DNA of 54,210 nucleotides from Pseudomonas cichorii (lineage in GTDB: Bacteria > Pseudomonadota > Gammaproteobacteria > Pseudomonadales > Pseudomonadaceae). Shown one piece after another: positions 33,788 to 41,633 of the stretch (the first letter of the stretch is position 1; each line of letters starts with the position of its first letter). The stretch is from the NCBI RefSeq assembly GCF_003700275.1, contig NZ_RBRE01000075.1, positions 30,421 to 84,630 of the forward strand, given 5' to 3'. The notes under the pieces are model-generated. The model searched no databases. It saw only the letters and a list, made by a program, of their open reading frames with translations, and had not been told where the DNA came from. A program made the translations under genes and the position numbers.

Positions 33788-33813
33788 AAACGTATGTTTC
33801 AAACACCTGTTTG
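33788..33813 (+). promoter_or_regulatory. Tandem PsrA-type operator
   Basis: AAAC-GTAT-GTTT at 33788-33799 is followed immediately by CAAAC-ACCT-GTTTG at 33800-33813. The second matches the published PsrA consensus (G/C)AAAC-N2-4-GTTT(G/C) exactly. They overlap the predicted -10 box, so PsrA would repress the dehydrogenase until long-chain fatty acids bind it. Confidence 0.7.
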
Positions 33814-33909
33814 ACCGTAAGGCATACGAGATTGTCTGGTGCCTGGGAGACTGCTCCCGGCGACCGACCGGTCATTCGCTCCAGGATTCATCAGCAGAGG
33901 TTTATCGCT

Positions 33910-35715
33910 ATGCCTGAATATAAGGCCCCCTTGCGTGATATTCGTTTCGTTCGTGATGAGCTGCTCGGTTATGAAGCGCACTATCAAAGTCTGCCGGCAT
34001 GCCAGGACGCAACACCTGACATGGTCGACGCCATTCTTGAAGAAGGCGCCAAATTCTGTGAGCAGGTGCTGGCTCCCCTGAACCGGGTCGGCGATACCGA
34101 GGGCTGCACCTGGAGCGAGGCGGGCGTGAAAACGCCGACCGGTTTCAAACAGGCATACAAGCAATTCGTCGAAGGCGGCTGGCCAAGCCTGGCGCATGAT
34201 GTCGATCACGGCGGCCAGGGCCTGCCCGAGTCGCTGGGTCTTGCGGTCAGCGAGATGGTGGGCGAGGCCAACTGGTCATGGGGCATGTACCCAGGCCTGT
34301 CCCACGGCGCGATGAACACCATTTCCGAACACGGTACGCCCGAGCAGCAAGAGGCTTACCTGACCAAGCTGGTGTCCGGCGAATGGACCGGCACCATGTG
34401 CCTGACCGAATCTCACTGCGGTACCGACCTGGGCATGCTGCGTACCAAGGCCGAGCCTCAGGCCGATGGTTCCTACAAGGTCACCGGCACCAAGATTTTC
34501 ATCTCCGCTGGCGAACATGACATGGCCGACAACATCGTCCATATCGTGCTGGCGCGTCTGCCGGATGCTCCGGCGGGCACCAAGGGTATTTCGCTGTTCA
34601 TCGTTCCCAAGTTCCTGCCAACTGCCGATGGCGGCATCGGTGAACGTAACGCGGTGACCTGTGGCTCGCTCGAACACAAGATGGGCATCCACGGCAACGC
34701 CACCTGCGTGATGAACTTCGATTCGGCCAAGGGCTTCCTGATCGGTCCGCCGAACAAGGGCCTGAACTGCATGTTCACCTTCATGAACACCGCTCGCCTG
34801 GGCACTGCACTGCAAGGTCTGGCCCACGCTGAAGTGGCGTTCCAGGGCGGCCTGAAATACGCCCGCGATCGTCTGCAGATGCGTTCGCTGACCGGCCCCA
34901 AGGCGCCGGAAAAGGCTGCTGACCCGATCATCGTGCACCCTGACGTGCGCCGCATGCTGCTGACCATGAAGGCTTTCGCCGAAGGTACGCGGGCCATGGT
35001 GTACTTCACGGCCAAGCAGGTCGATATCGTCAAGTACAGCGAAGACGACGAACAGAAGAAAGCCGCCGATGCACTGCTGGCGTTCATGACCCCGATTGCC
35101 AAGGCCTTCATGACCGAAGTGGGCTTCGAGGCTGCCAACCATGGCGTACAGATCTATGGTGGCCACGGTTTCATCGCCGAATGGGGCATGGAGCAGAACG
35201 TTCGCGACAGCCGCATCTCGATGCTGTACGAAGGCACCACCGGCATCCAGGCTCTCGACCTGCTGGGCCGCAAGGTCCTGATGACTCAGGGCGAAGCGCT
35301 CAAGGGCTTCACCAAGATCGTGCACAAGTTCTGCCAGGCCAACGAAGGCAGTGAAAGCGTTCAGGAGTTCGTCACGCCGCTGGCTGCGCTGAACAAGGAG
35401 TGGGGCGAACTGACCATGAAAGTGGGCATGGCCGCCATGAAGGATCGCGAAGAAGTCGGTGCCGCTTCGGTGGATTACCTGATGTATTCCGGTTATGCCT
35501 GCCTGGCCTACTTCTGGGCCGACATGGCGCGCCTGGCGGCCGAGAAGCTGGCAGCCGGTACCTCCGAGCAAGCGTTCTATACCGCCAAGCTGCAGACTGC
35601 GCGCTTCTACTTCCAGCGCATCCTGCCGCGTACCCGTACGCATGTCGCCGCTATCCTTTCCGGTGCCGGCAACCTGATGGACATGAAAGAAGAAGACTTC
35701 GGCCTGGCTTACTGA
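33910..35715 (+). CDS. Acyl-CoA dehydrogenase, 600-residue FadE-like type
   Basis: FAD-dependent acyl-CoA dehydrogenase of 601 residues with the extra C-terminal domain of the long pseudomonad class. Flavin- and substrate-binding landmarks are MCLTESHCGTDLGMLRTKAEP, GGHGFIAEWGMEQNVRD, and MLYEGTTGIQALDLLGRK with the likely catalytic Glu. It performs the first step of beta-oxidation, FAD to enoyl-CoA. The start at 33910 has AGAGG 9 bases upstream and the MPEYKAPLRDIRF beginning that its neighbour shares. The PsrA-type site upstream supports control by fatty-acid availability. Its partner gene at 37476 is a clear paralogue. Chain-length preference cannot be read. Confidence 0.92.
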   Translation: MPEYKAPLRDIRFVRDELLGYEAHYQSLPACQDATPDMVDAILEEGAKFCEQVLAPLNRVGDTEGCTWSEAGVKTPTGFKQAYKQFVEGGWPSLAHDVDHGGQGLPESLGLAVSEMVGEANWSWGMYPGLSHGAMNTISEHGTPEQQEAYLTKLVSGEWTGTMCLTESHCGTDLGMLRTKAEPQADGSYKVTGTKIFISAGEHDMADNIVHIVLARLPDAPAGTKGISLFIVPKFLPTADGGIGERNAVTCGSLEHKMGIHGNATCVMNFDSAKGFLIGPPNKGLNCMFTFMNTARLGTALQGLAHAEVAFQGGLKYARDRLQMRSLTGPKAPEKAADPIIVHPDVRRMLLTMKAFAEGTRAMVYFTAKQVDIVKYSEDDEQKKAADALLAFMTPIAKAFMTEVGFEAANHGVQIYGGHGFIAEWGMEQNVRDSRISMLYEGTTGIQALDLLGRKVLMTQGEALKGFTKIVHKFCQANEGSESVQEFVTPLAALNKEWGELTMKVGMAAMKDREEVGAASVDYLMYSGYACLAYFWADMARLAAEKLAAGTSEQAFYTAKLQTARFYFQRILPRTRTHVAAILSGAGNLMDMKEEDFGLAY

Positions 35716-35734
35716 TAAGCCCGGTCGCTGTGCA

Positions 35735-35770
35735 AAGCCGTCTGGCCCTCCGGGGTCAGGCGGCTTTTTA
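35735..35770 (+). terminator. Terminator after the first acyl-CoA dehydrogenase
   Basis: AAGCCGTCTGGCCC pairs with GGGTCAGGCGGCTT (with G-U pairs) around TCCG, ending in TTTTT. It lies about 20 bases past the stop codon. Confidence 0.88.
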
Positions 35771-35954
35771 GTGTTTGCATGAAAGAGCTGGCAAACCGCC
35801 TTCTTTGCTCACTCAATCAATAAACCTTTTCGATCTGCTGCCGTTACAGAAAAGTAGCCCGCTATCAATCCTGCTGTATGCATTGCTCACTGGATAGAGG
35901 CACAATGCCATTACTCCAGATATTCACTCCGATGCCGAGTAGGAGATATTCCCC

Positions 35955-37253
35955 TTGTTGCGTCCATCCGCTGCACGCTTGAGCCATTTTCTTCCTTCTG
36001 CAGCTTTGTTCGTTGCAGGACTGGCGGCTGCCTACGTCAAGGACCTGAACGTTTTCTTCACCTCCCTGTTCAATGTGTTGCCGACCCTGGTATTGCTGCT
36101 GGGTGGTGCTTATTGCTGTGTGTATCGACGCCAGCGTGAGCTGTTTCTGATGATCACCGTCTACACCGCTTATTTCCTGCTGGATACCCAGACTGATTAC
36201 TACCGCGACAACGGCAAGGTCCGGGAAGATGCGGCGGTGATCTTTCACTTGGTCTGCCTGCTCTTGCCAGTCTTGTTCGGGCTGTATGCCGCCTGGGAGG
36301 AGCGCACTCACCTGTTCCAGGATCTGGTGGCGCGTATCGCGGTGCTGGTTGCGGTGGGCAGCGTTGCCTTCGGCCTTGAGCAGAGCTACCCCGTTGAAGT
36401 GCAGACCTGGCTGGCGGATATTCGCTGGCCGGCATTGCATGGTTCGTGGATGAGCCTGATCCAGCTGTCATATGCGATGTTTCTGGGCTCGTTCGGCCTG
36501 CTGATCTGGCAATACCTGGAAAAACCCCGTCCCTTGCACGCCGCGCAGCTCGTCGGATTGCTGGGGCTTTTCTGGGCCTTGCCCAAGACCTTCATCCTGC
36601 CGTTCACCCTGAATATTCTATGCAGCCAGGTGATGCTGATGATTGCCGCCGCCGTCGCCCATGAGGCTTACCAGATGGCGTTCCGCGATGAACTGACCGG
36701 GCTGCCGGGACGTCGGGCACTCAATGAGCGCATGCAGCGACTGGGGCGCAACTATGTGCTGGCCATGAGCGACGTCGATCACTTCAAGAAATTCAACGAT
36801 ACCCATGGCCACGATGTGGGCGATCAGGTGCTGCGTCTGGTAGCCAGCAAGCTGTCGAAGATCACCAATGGCGGCGGGCGTGCTTACCGTTATGGCGGTG
36901 AGGAGTTCGCCATCGTCTTCGCGGGCAAGACTCTTGAGGAATGCCTGCCGCATCTGGAAGCCATCCGCGAGAGTATCGCCAATTACGAAATACTGCTGCG
37001 CAACAAGGATGATCGCCCCAAGGACGACCAACAAGGCCGACAGCGACGGGGCGCGACCGCCTCGAACAGTGTTTCGGTGACGGTCAGTATCGGTGTTGCC
37101 GAGCGTCAGCCGGAGCAGCGCACTCCCGAAGAAGTGCTCAAGTCTGCCGACCAGGCGCTCTATGCCGCCAAGGGCGCAGGCCGCAACTGTGTGATTGCCC
37201 ACGGCCAGCAGAATCGACGCGGCGCGGTGCGCACTGCCGAACCCACAACTTGA
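35955..37253 (+). CDS. Membrane diguanylate cyclase (GGDEF)
   Basis: A 432-residue protein with about seven hydrophobic helices in residues 10-235 and a GGDEF domain from about 244 (DELTGLPGRRAL). The active site is GGEEF at 314-318, with DVDHFKKFNDTHGHDVGD before it, so it should make cyclic di-GMP from GTP. The RxxD inhibitory site expected at 305-308 reads NGGG and is absent, which would remove product inhibition. The start is a TTG at 35955, chosen because AGGAG lies 9 bases upstream and no in-frame ATG suits; TTG at 35958 is an alternative. It sits between two paralogous acyl-CoA dehydrogenases. Confidence 0.85.
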   Translation: MLRPSAARLSHFLPSAALFVAGLAAAYVKDLNVFFTSLFNVLPTLVLLLGGAYCCVYRRQRELFLMITVYTAYFLLDTQTDYYRDNGKVREDAAVIFHLVCLLLPVLFGLYAAWEERTHLFQDLVARIAVLVAVGSVAFGLEQSYPVEVQTWLADIRWPALHGSWMSLIQLSYAMFLGSFGLLIWQYLEKPRPLHAAQLVGLLGLFWALPKTFILPFTLNILCSQVMLMIAAAVAHEAYQMAFRDELTGLPGRRALNERMQRLGRNYVLAMSDVDHFKKFNDTHGHDVGDQVLRLVASKLSKITNGGGRAYRYGGEEFAIVFAGKTLEECLPHLEAIRESIANYEILLRNKDDRPKDDQQGRQRRGATASNSVSVTVSIGVAERQPEQRTPEEVLKSADQALYAAKGAGRNCVIAHGQQNRRGAVRTAEPTT

Positions 37254-37475
37254 GATAGACGATTCAGGATCGTACGGTGCAGTCTGTCGGGCAGCGCCGT
37301 GTCTTTTCGTCGGTCAGATTTGGGTGTGACTTGTTTATTATTTATAGTCACGCCATGACCCTATGTCTCTGAAACGTTGTTCGGTTAGACTCTTGGACAT
37401 TGCCACCTGATCCGGCATGCCGCATGCCTGGATCTTCTTTTTCAGGTTTCCAGTTCCTTGCTTGTGAGGTTTGTC
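37254..37475 (+). promoter_or_regulatory. Intergenic region before the second acyl-CoA dehydrogenase
   Basis: A 222-base gap with an AT-rich centre. GTGACT at about 37326 and AGTCAC at about 37346 form a loose dyad round TTGTTTATTATTTA. No PsrA-type motif as good as the one before the first dehydrogenase is present. The exact promoter was not identified. Confidence 0.35.
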
Positions 37476-39254
37476 ATGGCTGACTACAAAGCGCCATTGC
37501 GCGATATGCGTTTCGTCCTCAATGAAGTGTTCGAGGTTTCCAGGCTCTGGGCCCAGTTACCGGCTCTGGCCGAAACGGTCGATGCCGAGACAGTCGATGC
37601 GATCCTCGAAGAAGCGAGCAAGGTATGCAGTAAAACCATCGCTCCGCTCAGCCGTAACGGCGATGAAGAAGGTTGCCACTGGAACGACACCGTCGTGACT
37701 ACCCCGGCCGGTTTCCCCGAAGCCTATCGGATTTACGCCGAAGGCGGCTGGGTCGGCGTTGGCGGCAATCCGGATTTCGGCGGCATGGGCATGCCCAAGG
37801 TGGTTTCGGCGCAGGTCGAGGAAATGCTCAACTCCGGCAGCCTGGCGTTCGGCCTGTACCCGATGCTGACCACTGGCGCCTGTGTCTCGATCAATACCCA
37901 CGCCAGCGAAGAACTCAAGGCGACTTACCTGCCGAACATGTATGCAGGCACCTGGTGCGGTTCGATGTGCCTGACCGAAGCCCATGCGGGCACCGATCTG
38001 GGCATCATCCGCACCAGGGCCATTCCTCAGACAGACAACTCCTACAGGATTACCGGCAGCAAGGTGTTCATCACCGGTGGTGAGCATGACCTGACCGAGA
38101 ACATCATCCATCTGGTCCTCGCCAAGTTGCCCGATGCGCCAGCCGGTCCCAAAGGCATTTCGCTGTTCCTGGTGCCCAAGTTCATGGTCAACCAGGACGG
38201 CAGCCTGGGTGAGCGTAATACCGTCAGTTGCGGCTCCATCGAGCACAAGATGGGCATCCAGGCTTCGGCCACCTGCGTGATGAACTTCGACGATGCCATC
38301 GGTTATCTGATCGGCGAGCCCAACAAGGGCCTGGCGGCGATGTTCACCATGATGAACTACGAGCGTCTGGGCGTTGGCATCCAGGGGCTGGCTTCTGGCG
38401 TGCGCTCTTACCAGAACGCCGTGGAATATGCCCGCGACCGCCTGCAAAGTCGTGCGCCAACCGGTGCGCAGAACAAGGACAAGGCCGCTGACCCGATCAT
38501 CGTCCACCCTGACGTACGGCGCATGCTGCTGACCATGAAGGCCTTCAACGAAGGTGGCCGGGCGTTCTCCAGCTATGTGGCGCTGCAACTGGATATCGCC
38601 AAGTTCAGTGAAGACGAAGCCGCTCGTCAGCGCGCCGATGACCTGGTGGCCTTGCTGACGCCGGTCGCCAAGGCCTTCCTCACCGATATCGGGCTGGAAA
38701 CCACGGTGCATGGCCAGCAAGTATTCGGTGGTCACGGCTACATTCGCGAGTGGGGCCAGGAGCAACTGGTTCGTGACGTGCGCATCACCCAGATCTACGA
38801 AGGCACCAATGGCATCCAGGCGCTGGATCTGGTGGGGCGCAAGATTGTCGGTTCGAACGGCGCGTTCTATCAGTTGTTCGCCGACGAGGTCCGCGAATTC
38901 ATCAACGGTGCCGACGGTTCCCTGGCCGAATTCACCAGGCCTCTGGGCTCTGCGCTGGATATGCTCAATGAACTCACCCGCTGGGTACTGGACCGTGCGC
39001 GGGCCAACCCCAACGAAATCGGTGCTGCTTCCGTGGAGTATCTGCACCTGTTCGGTTACACCGCCTATGCCTACATGTGGGCAATGATGGCCAAGGCTGC
39101 GCAGGGCAAGGAAGGGCAGGAGGAGTTCTACGCCAGCAAGTTGAGCACGGCGCGTTTCTACTTCGCACGCCTGCTGCCGCGTATCCATTCCCTGAATGCC
39201 AGCGTGCGCGCCGGCAGCGAATCGCTGTTCCTGATGGATGCGTCACAGTTCTGA
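37476..39254 (+). CDS. Acyl-CoA dehydrogenase, 600-residue FadE-like paralogue
   Basis: FAD-dependent acyl-CoA dehydrogenase of 592 residues, clearly paralogous to the gene at 33910 along its whole length, including the start MADYKAPLRDMRFVLNEV. Motifs are MCLTEAHAGTDLGIIRTRAIP, GGHGYIREWGQEQLVRD and QIYEGTNGIQALDLVGRK with the likely catalytic Glu. It is expected to oxidise acyl-CoA in the first step of beta-oxidation, perhaps with a different chain-length range. GAGG lies 7 bases before ATG 37476. The regulatory RNA gene and its GacA element begin immediately after the stop codon. Confidence 0.92.
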   Translation: MADYKAPLRDMRFVLNEVFEVSRLWAQLPALAETVDAETVDAILEEASKVCSKTIAPLSRNGDEEGCHWNDTVVTTPAGFPEAYRIYAEGGWVGVGGNPDFGGMGMPKVVSAQVEEMLNSGSLAFGLYPMLTTGACVSINTHASEELKATYLPNMYAGTWCGSMCLTEAHAGTDLGIIRTRAIPQTDNSYRITGSKVFITGGEHDLTENIIHLVLAKLPDAPAGPKGISLFLVPKFMVNQDGSLGERNTVSCGSIEHKMGIQASATCVMNFDDAIGYLIGEPNKGLAAMFTMMNYERLGVGIQGLASGVRSYQNAVEYARDRLQSRAPTGAQNKDKAADPIIVHPDVRRMLLTMKAFNEGGRAFSSYVALQLDIAKFSEDEAARQRADDLVALLTPVAKAFLTDIGLETTVHGQQVFGGHGYIREWGQEQLVRDVRITQIYEGTNGIQALDLVGRKIVGSNGAFYQLFADEVREFINGADGSLAEFTRPLGSALDMLNELTRWVLDRARANPNEIGAASVEYLHLFGYTAYAYMWAMMAKAAQGKEGQEEFYASKLSTARFYFARLLPRIHSLNASVRAGSESLFLMDASQF

Positions 39255-39264
39255 GATTACAGTC

Positions 39265-39282
39265 TGTAAGCATTTGCTTACA
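39265..39282 (+). promoter_or_regulatory. GacA upstream activating sequence
   Basis: TGTAAG-CATTTG-CTTACA is a perfect match to the 18-bp GacA box TGTAAG-N6-CTTACA. It lies 11 bases past the dehydrogenase stop, about 60 bases upstream of the likely -10 (TCTAAA at 39331) of the regulatory RNA. Confidence 0.92.
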
Positions 39283-39341
39283 TGTTGTGTTGGCTTTTTG
39301 CCTCTTCCCTAAAAATGGATCCAAAGTTACTCTAAATCCAT

Positions 39342-39469
39342 GGACGTAGCGCAGGATGCGCAATAAGACATAACAGGGACACGAAGGGATGCCTGCCAGG
39401 ACGGCGGGGCGAAAGGGATATCAGGGAAACAGTCTGGAAAGCCCCGCTTAGGCGGGGCTTTCTTTGTTT
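39342..39469 (+). ncRNA. rsmX: RsmX-family GacA-dependent regulatory RNA
   Basis: An untranslated RNA of about 128 bases with eight GGA motifs at 39342, 39354, 39377, 39387, 39399, 39416, 39425 and 39436, several as AGGA or AGGGA in predicted loops; the clearest is GCGCA-GGA-TGCGC. It ends in a strong intrinsic terminator. A perfect GacA box precedes it. This is the design of RsmX/Y/Z RNAs, which titrate the RsmA/CsrA translational repressor. Spacing and the opening TGGACG...GCGCAGGATGCGC favour RsmX over RsmY or RsmZ. P. syringae strains often carry several rsmX copies. Confidence 0.9.
39437..39469 (+). terminator. rsmX terminator
   Basis: GAAAGCCCCGC and GCGGGGCTTTC form an 11-bp stem around TTAG, followed by TTTGTTT. 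Confidence 0.92.
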
Positions 39470-39479
39470 GCGTGATTTT

Positions 39480-39529
39480 TATAATGGCGGTGTGCCAGAG
39501 CGGGTGGAACCCTTGCCGATGCCAAGGGT
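39480..39529 (+). promoter_or_regulatory. Promoter and leader hairpin of the Pmp3-like gene
   Basis: A perfect TATAAT lies at 39480-39485, with no good -35. Its leader contains ACCCTTG-CCGATGC-CAAGGGT at 39509-39529, a 7-bp hairpin before the Pmp3 start. Confidence 0.5.
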
Positions 39530-39577
39530 CGATTAGCTACCGGGCCTACAAAAAGGTCATCCATCAGGAGCTAACCC

Positions 39578-39739
39578 ATGGACATCATTCGTATCATCTT
39601 CGCCATTCTGCTGCCGCCACTGGGTGTTTTCCTGCAAGTCGGTTTCGCTGGCGCCTTCTGGCTCAATATCCTGCTGACGTTGCTGGGCTATTTCCCGGGC
39701 ATCATCCACGCCGTATACATCATCGCCAGCCGCAAGTAA
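39578..39739 (+). CDS. Pmp3/YqaE-family small membrane protein
   Basis: A 53-residue, two-helix membrane protein. IIFAILLPPLGVFLQVGF is the family signature, followed by FWLNILLTLLGYFPGIIHAVYI. Pmp3 proteins influence membrane potential and cation tolerance in yeast and plants; the bacterial role is less clear. AGGAG lies 7 bases before ATG. The gene is transcribed alone behind rsmX, convergent with the S9 peptidase, and may be partly read through from the rsmX promoter. Confidence 0.92.
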   Translation: MDIIRIIFAILLPPLGVFLQVGFAGAFWLNILLTLLGYFPGIIHAVYIIASRK

Positions 39740-39794
39740 TCGCGGTCCAAACCGCTCCCGCCGCCTGGGTGGGAGTGAGTTCATTGGCGAATAA

Positions 39795-41633
39795 TCAAGT
39801 TCCGGCACTTCCCGCCAGCACTTCCCGATAGAAACGCCACTCCGCTTCCAGCGCTTGAGCCAGGTTTTCGGCCTTGCGGAAACCGTGGCGCTCGTCGGGA
39901 TAGAAGTGTGCCTGCACCGCAATGCCATTGTCCTGCAGCGCCTTGAGCATGGAGCGGGTCTGTTCCGGCACGACCACGGCGTCGAGTTCTCCCTGAAAGA
40001 AAATCACTGGAACGCTGATCTCTCCGGCATGCAGCAATGGCGTCCTGGCCTGATAGCGCTGCAGATCCCTGACCGGATCGCCAATCAGCCAGTCCAGATA
40101 ATCGCCTTCAAACTTGTGGGTCGCCTTGCCCAGAGCGATGGGGTCACTGACGCCATAAAGGCTCGCACCCGCGCGGAATACCTTGTGAAAGGCCAGTGCG
40201 CAGAGCGTCGTATAGCCCCCCGAGCTGCCGCCACGGATAAATGCCTGATCCTTGTCGATCAAGCCTCTTTCCGCCAAATGCGCCACCACGGCGCAGGCGT
40301 CCTCCACATCCGCGACACCCCAGTTCAGATGCAGGCTTTGCCGGTAGGCACGGCCATAGCCCGTGCTGCCGCGATAGTTGAGGTCTGCAACCGCAAAGCC
40401 TCGCTGCGTCCAGTACTGGATACGCGGGTCCAGAACCGGGTAACAGGCCGAAGTGGGGCCGCCATGGATAAAAACCACCAAGGGCGGTTTTTCGGCGTCG
40501 TTCATGGCTGGATAGAAGTAGCCATACGCCGTCGCTCCGCCACTGGCATAGCGCAACGATTGCGGCTGGCTGATGTGCTCCGCCGGCAAAGGCGACACGC
40601 CACCTGCCAGCACGCTGGTGCCATGATCCTTGCGTGAGATGGCCAGCACCGCCGAAGGACGGGTGGCCGAGGCCGCGATGCAATAGATGTACTGCTCATC
40701 AATGGCCAGGCTGCGAAACCGGGTGTAGTCGCCGCTGAAATCTTCGGCAGGGCCGTCCGCCTGACGCAAGCCCAGCACGCCAAAGCCGTCCTGCGACCAA
40801 CTGGCAAGGTAGCCGTTGTCGACCGGCAGCCAGGTGCAACCGCCCAACTGCCAGGGCGCTGGGGCATGGTCGGCTGCGACAGCGGTGAAGCGCACAAAGC
40901 CCGAAGGCGTTTCGCCCCATGGCTGCCAGAAACCCTCACGATCCGTCAGGCAGCACAGGCGCCCAAGGGCATCGAAGCGCGGCTGTTGCAGCGACTCCTG
41001 CTCCGGGCCATCGCCTGCCACACAGCGTGGTTGCGACCAGGAGCCATCGTTCTGCCGCTCGGCACACATCAGCCGGGTGCTGGTCCAGGGCTGATGCGGG
41101 CGTTGCCATTCAATCCATGCCAGTCGCTGCAGATCCGGGCTGAGAACCGGTGCTGAATAGAAATCGGCGCCTTCGGCCAGCAGATGGCGCTGGCCGTCCG
41201 CCAGGTCGATTGCCACCAGACGATGGATAGTGTGATGTTCCTCGACCGCCAGAATCTGCTGCGCAGCGAAGTGCAGCGCGCCATAGCGCTTGTCGCCTTG
41301 AGTCAGCGCTACCGGCGCGCTGGCATCCAGTGCCTGCCGATAAAGCTGCTGGTCACGTTCATTGACGAATACCACGGCATCGCCAGCGATGCAGAACGAG
41401 CCGCCACCGTATTCATAGACCCTGCTGCGCACGCTGAAACCGTCGGGCGTCAGGCAGCGGGCCCGGCCTTCAGACCAGTGCCAGATACGGCTGGCCGCAT
41501 CCTGGGGGCGATATTCGTTCCAGCACAGGCCAGCCGGCCCGACATCCAGTTCGGCAAAGTCGACACCCGCCGCAACGGCCTGGGTGGCGCTGAACAGATC
41601 AGGATTTGGCGATGAGTCGTGAGTTTCGTTCAT
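39795..41633 (-). CDS. S9-family prolyl-oligopeptidase-like peptidase linked to PQQ genes
   Basis: A 612-residue protein with a beta-propeller-like N-terminal part and a C-terminal alpha/beta hydrolase. The catalytic triad is Ser471 in GGSSGG, Asp551 in QGELDAVV and His583 in DERHGF, fitting acylaminoacyl-peptidase relatives. No signal peptide is apparent. Its start lies 35 bases inside pqqE on the same strand, so translation should be coupled and the gene is part of the pqq operon. In some Pseudomonas it is called pqqM, as I recall, with no settled role; it may degrade the PqqA remnant or process peptides. It ends convergent with the Pmp3 gene. Confidence 0.85.
   Translation of the reverse strand: MNETHDSSPNPDLFSATQAVAAGVDFAELDVGPAGLCWNEYRPQDAASRIWHWSEGRARCLTPDGFSVRSRVYEYGGGSFCIAGDAVVFVNERDQQLYRQALDASAPVALTQGDKRYGALHFAAQQILAVEEHHTIHRLVAIDLADGQRHLLAEGADFYSAPVLSPDLQRLAWIEWQRPHQPWTSTRLMCAERQNDGSWSQPRCVAGDGPEQESLQQPRFDALGRLCCLTDREGFWQPWGETPSGFVRFTAVAADHAPAPWQLGGCTWLPVDNGYLASWSQDGFGVLGLRQADGPAEDFSGDYTRFRSLAIDEQYIYCIAASATRPSAVLAISRKDHGTSVLAGGVSPLPAEHISQPQSLRYASGGATAYGYFYPAMNDAEKPPLVVFIHGGPTSACYPVLDPRIQYWTQRGFAVADLNYRGSTGYGRAYRQSLHLNWGVADVEDACAVVAHLAERGLIDKDQAFIRGGSSGGYTTLCALAFHKVFRAGASLYGVSDPIALGKATHKFEGDYLDWLIGDPVRDLQRYQARTPLLHAGEISVPVIFFQGELDAVVVPEQTRSMLKALQDNGIAVQAHFYPDERHGFRKAENLAQALEAEWRFYREVLAGSAGT

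Larger units (their letters stand above)
33587..33909 (+). promoter_or_regulatory. Upstream region of the first acyl-CoA dehydrogenase
   Basis: These 323 bases hold a terminator, then the promoter of the following gene; nothing else is supported. The candidate promoter is TTGACA at 33770-33775 and TATGTT at 33793-33798, with a 17-base spacer. Two PsrA-type palindromes overlap or follow the -10 (see separate entry). Confidence 0.65.

Noticed and set aside
37254..37475. PsrA site before the second acyl-CoA dehydrogenase
   Set aside because: GAAACGTTGTTC is the best candidate and breaks the consensus spacing and right half.
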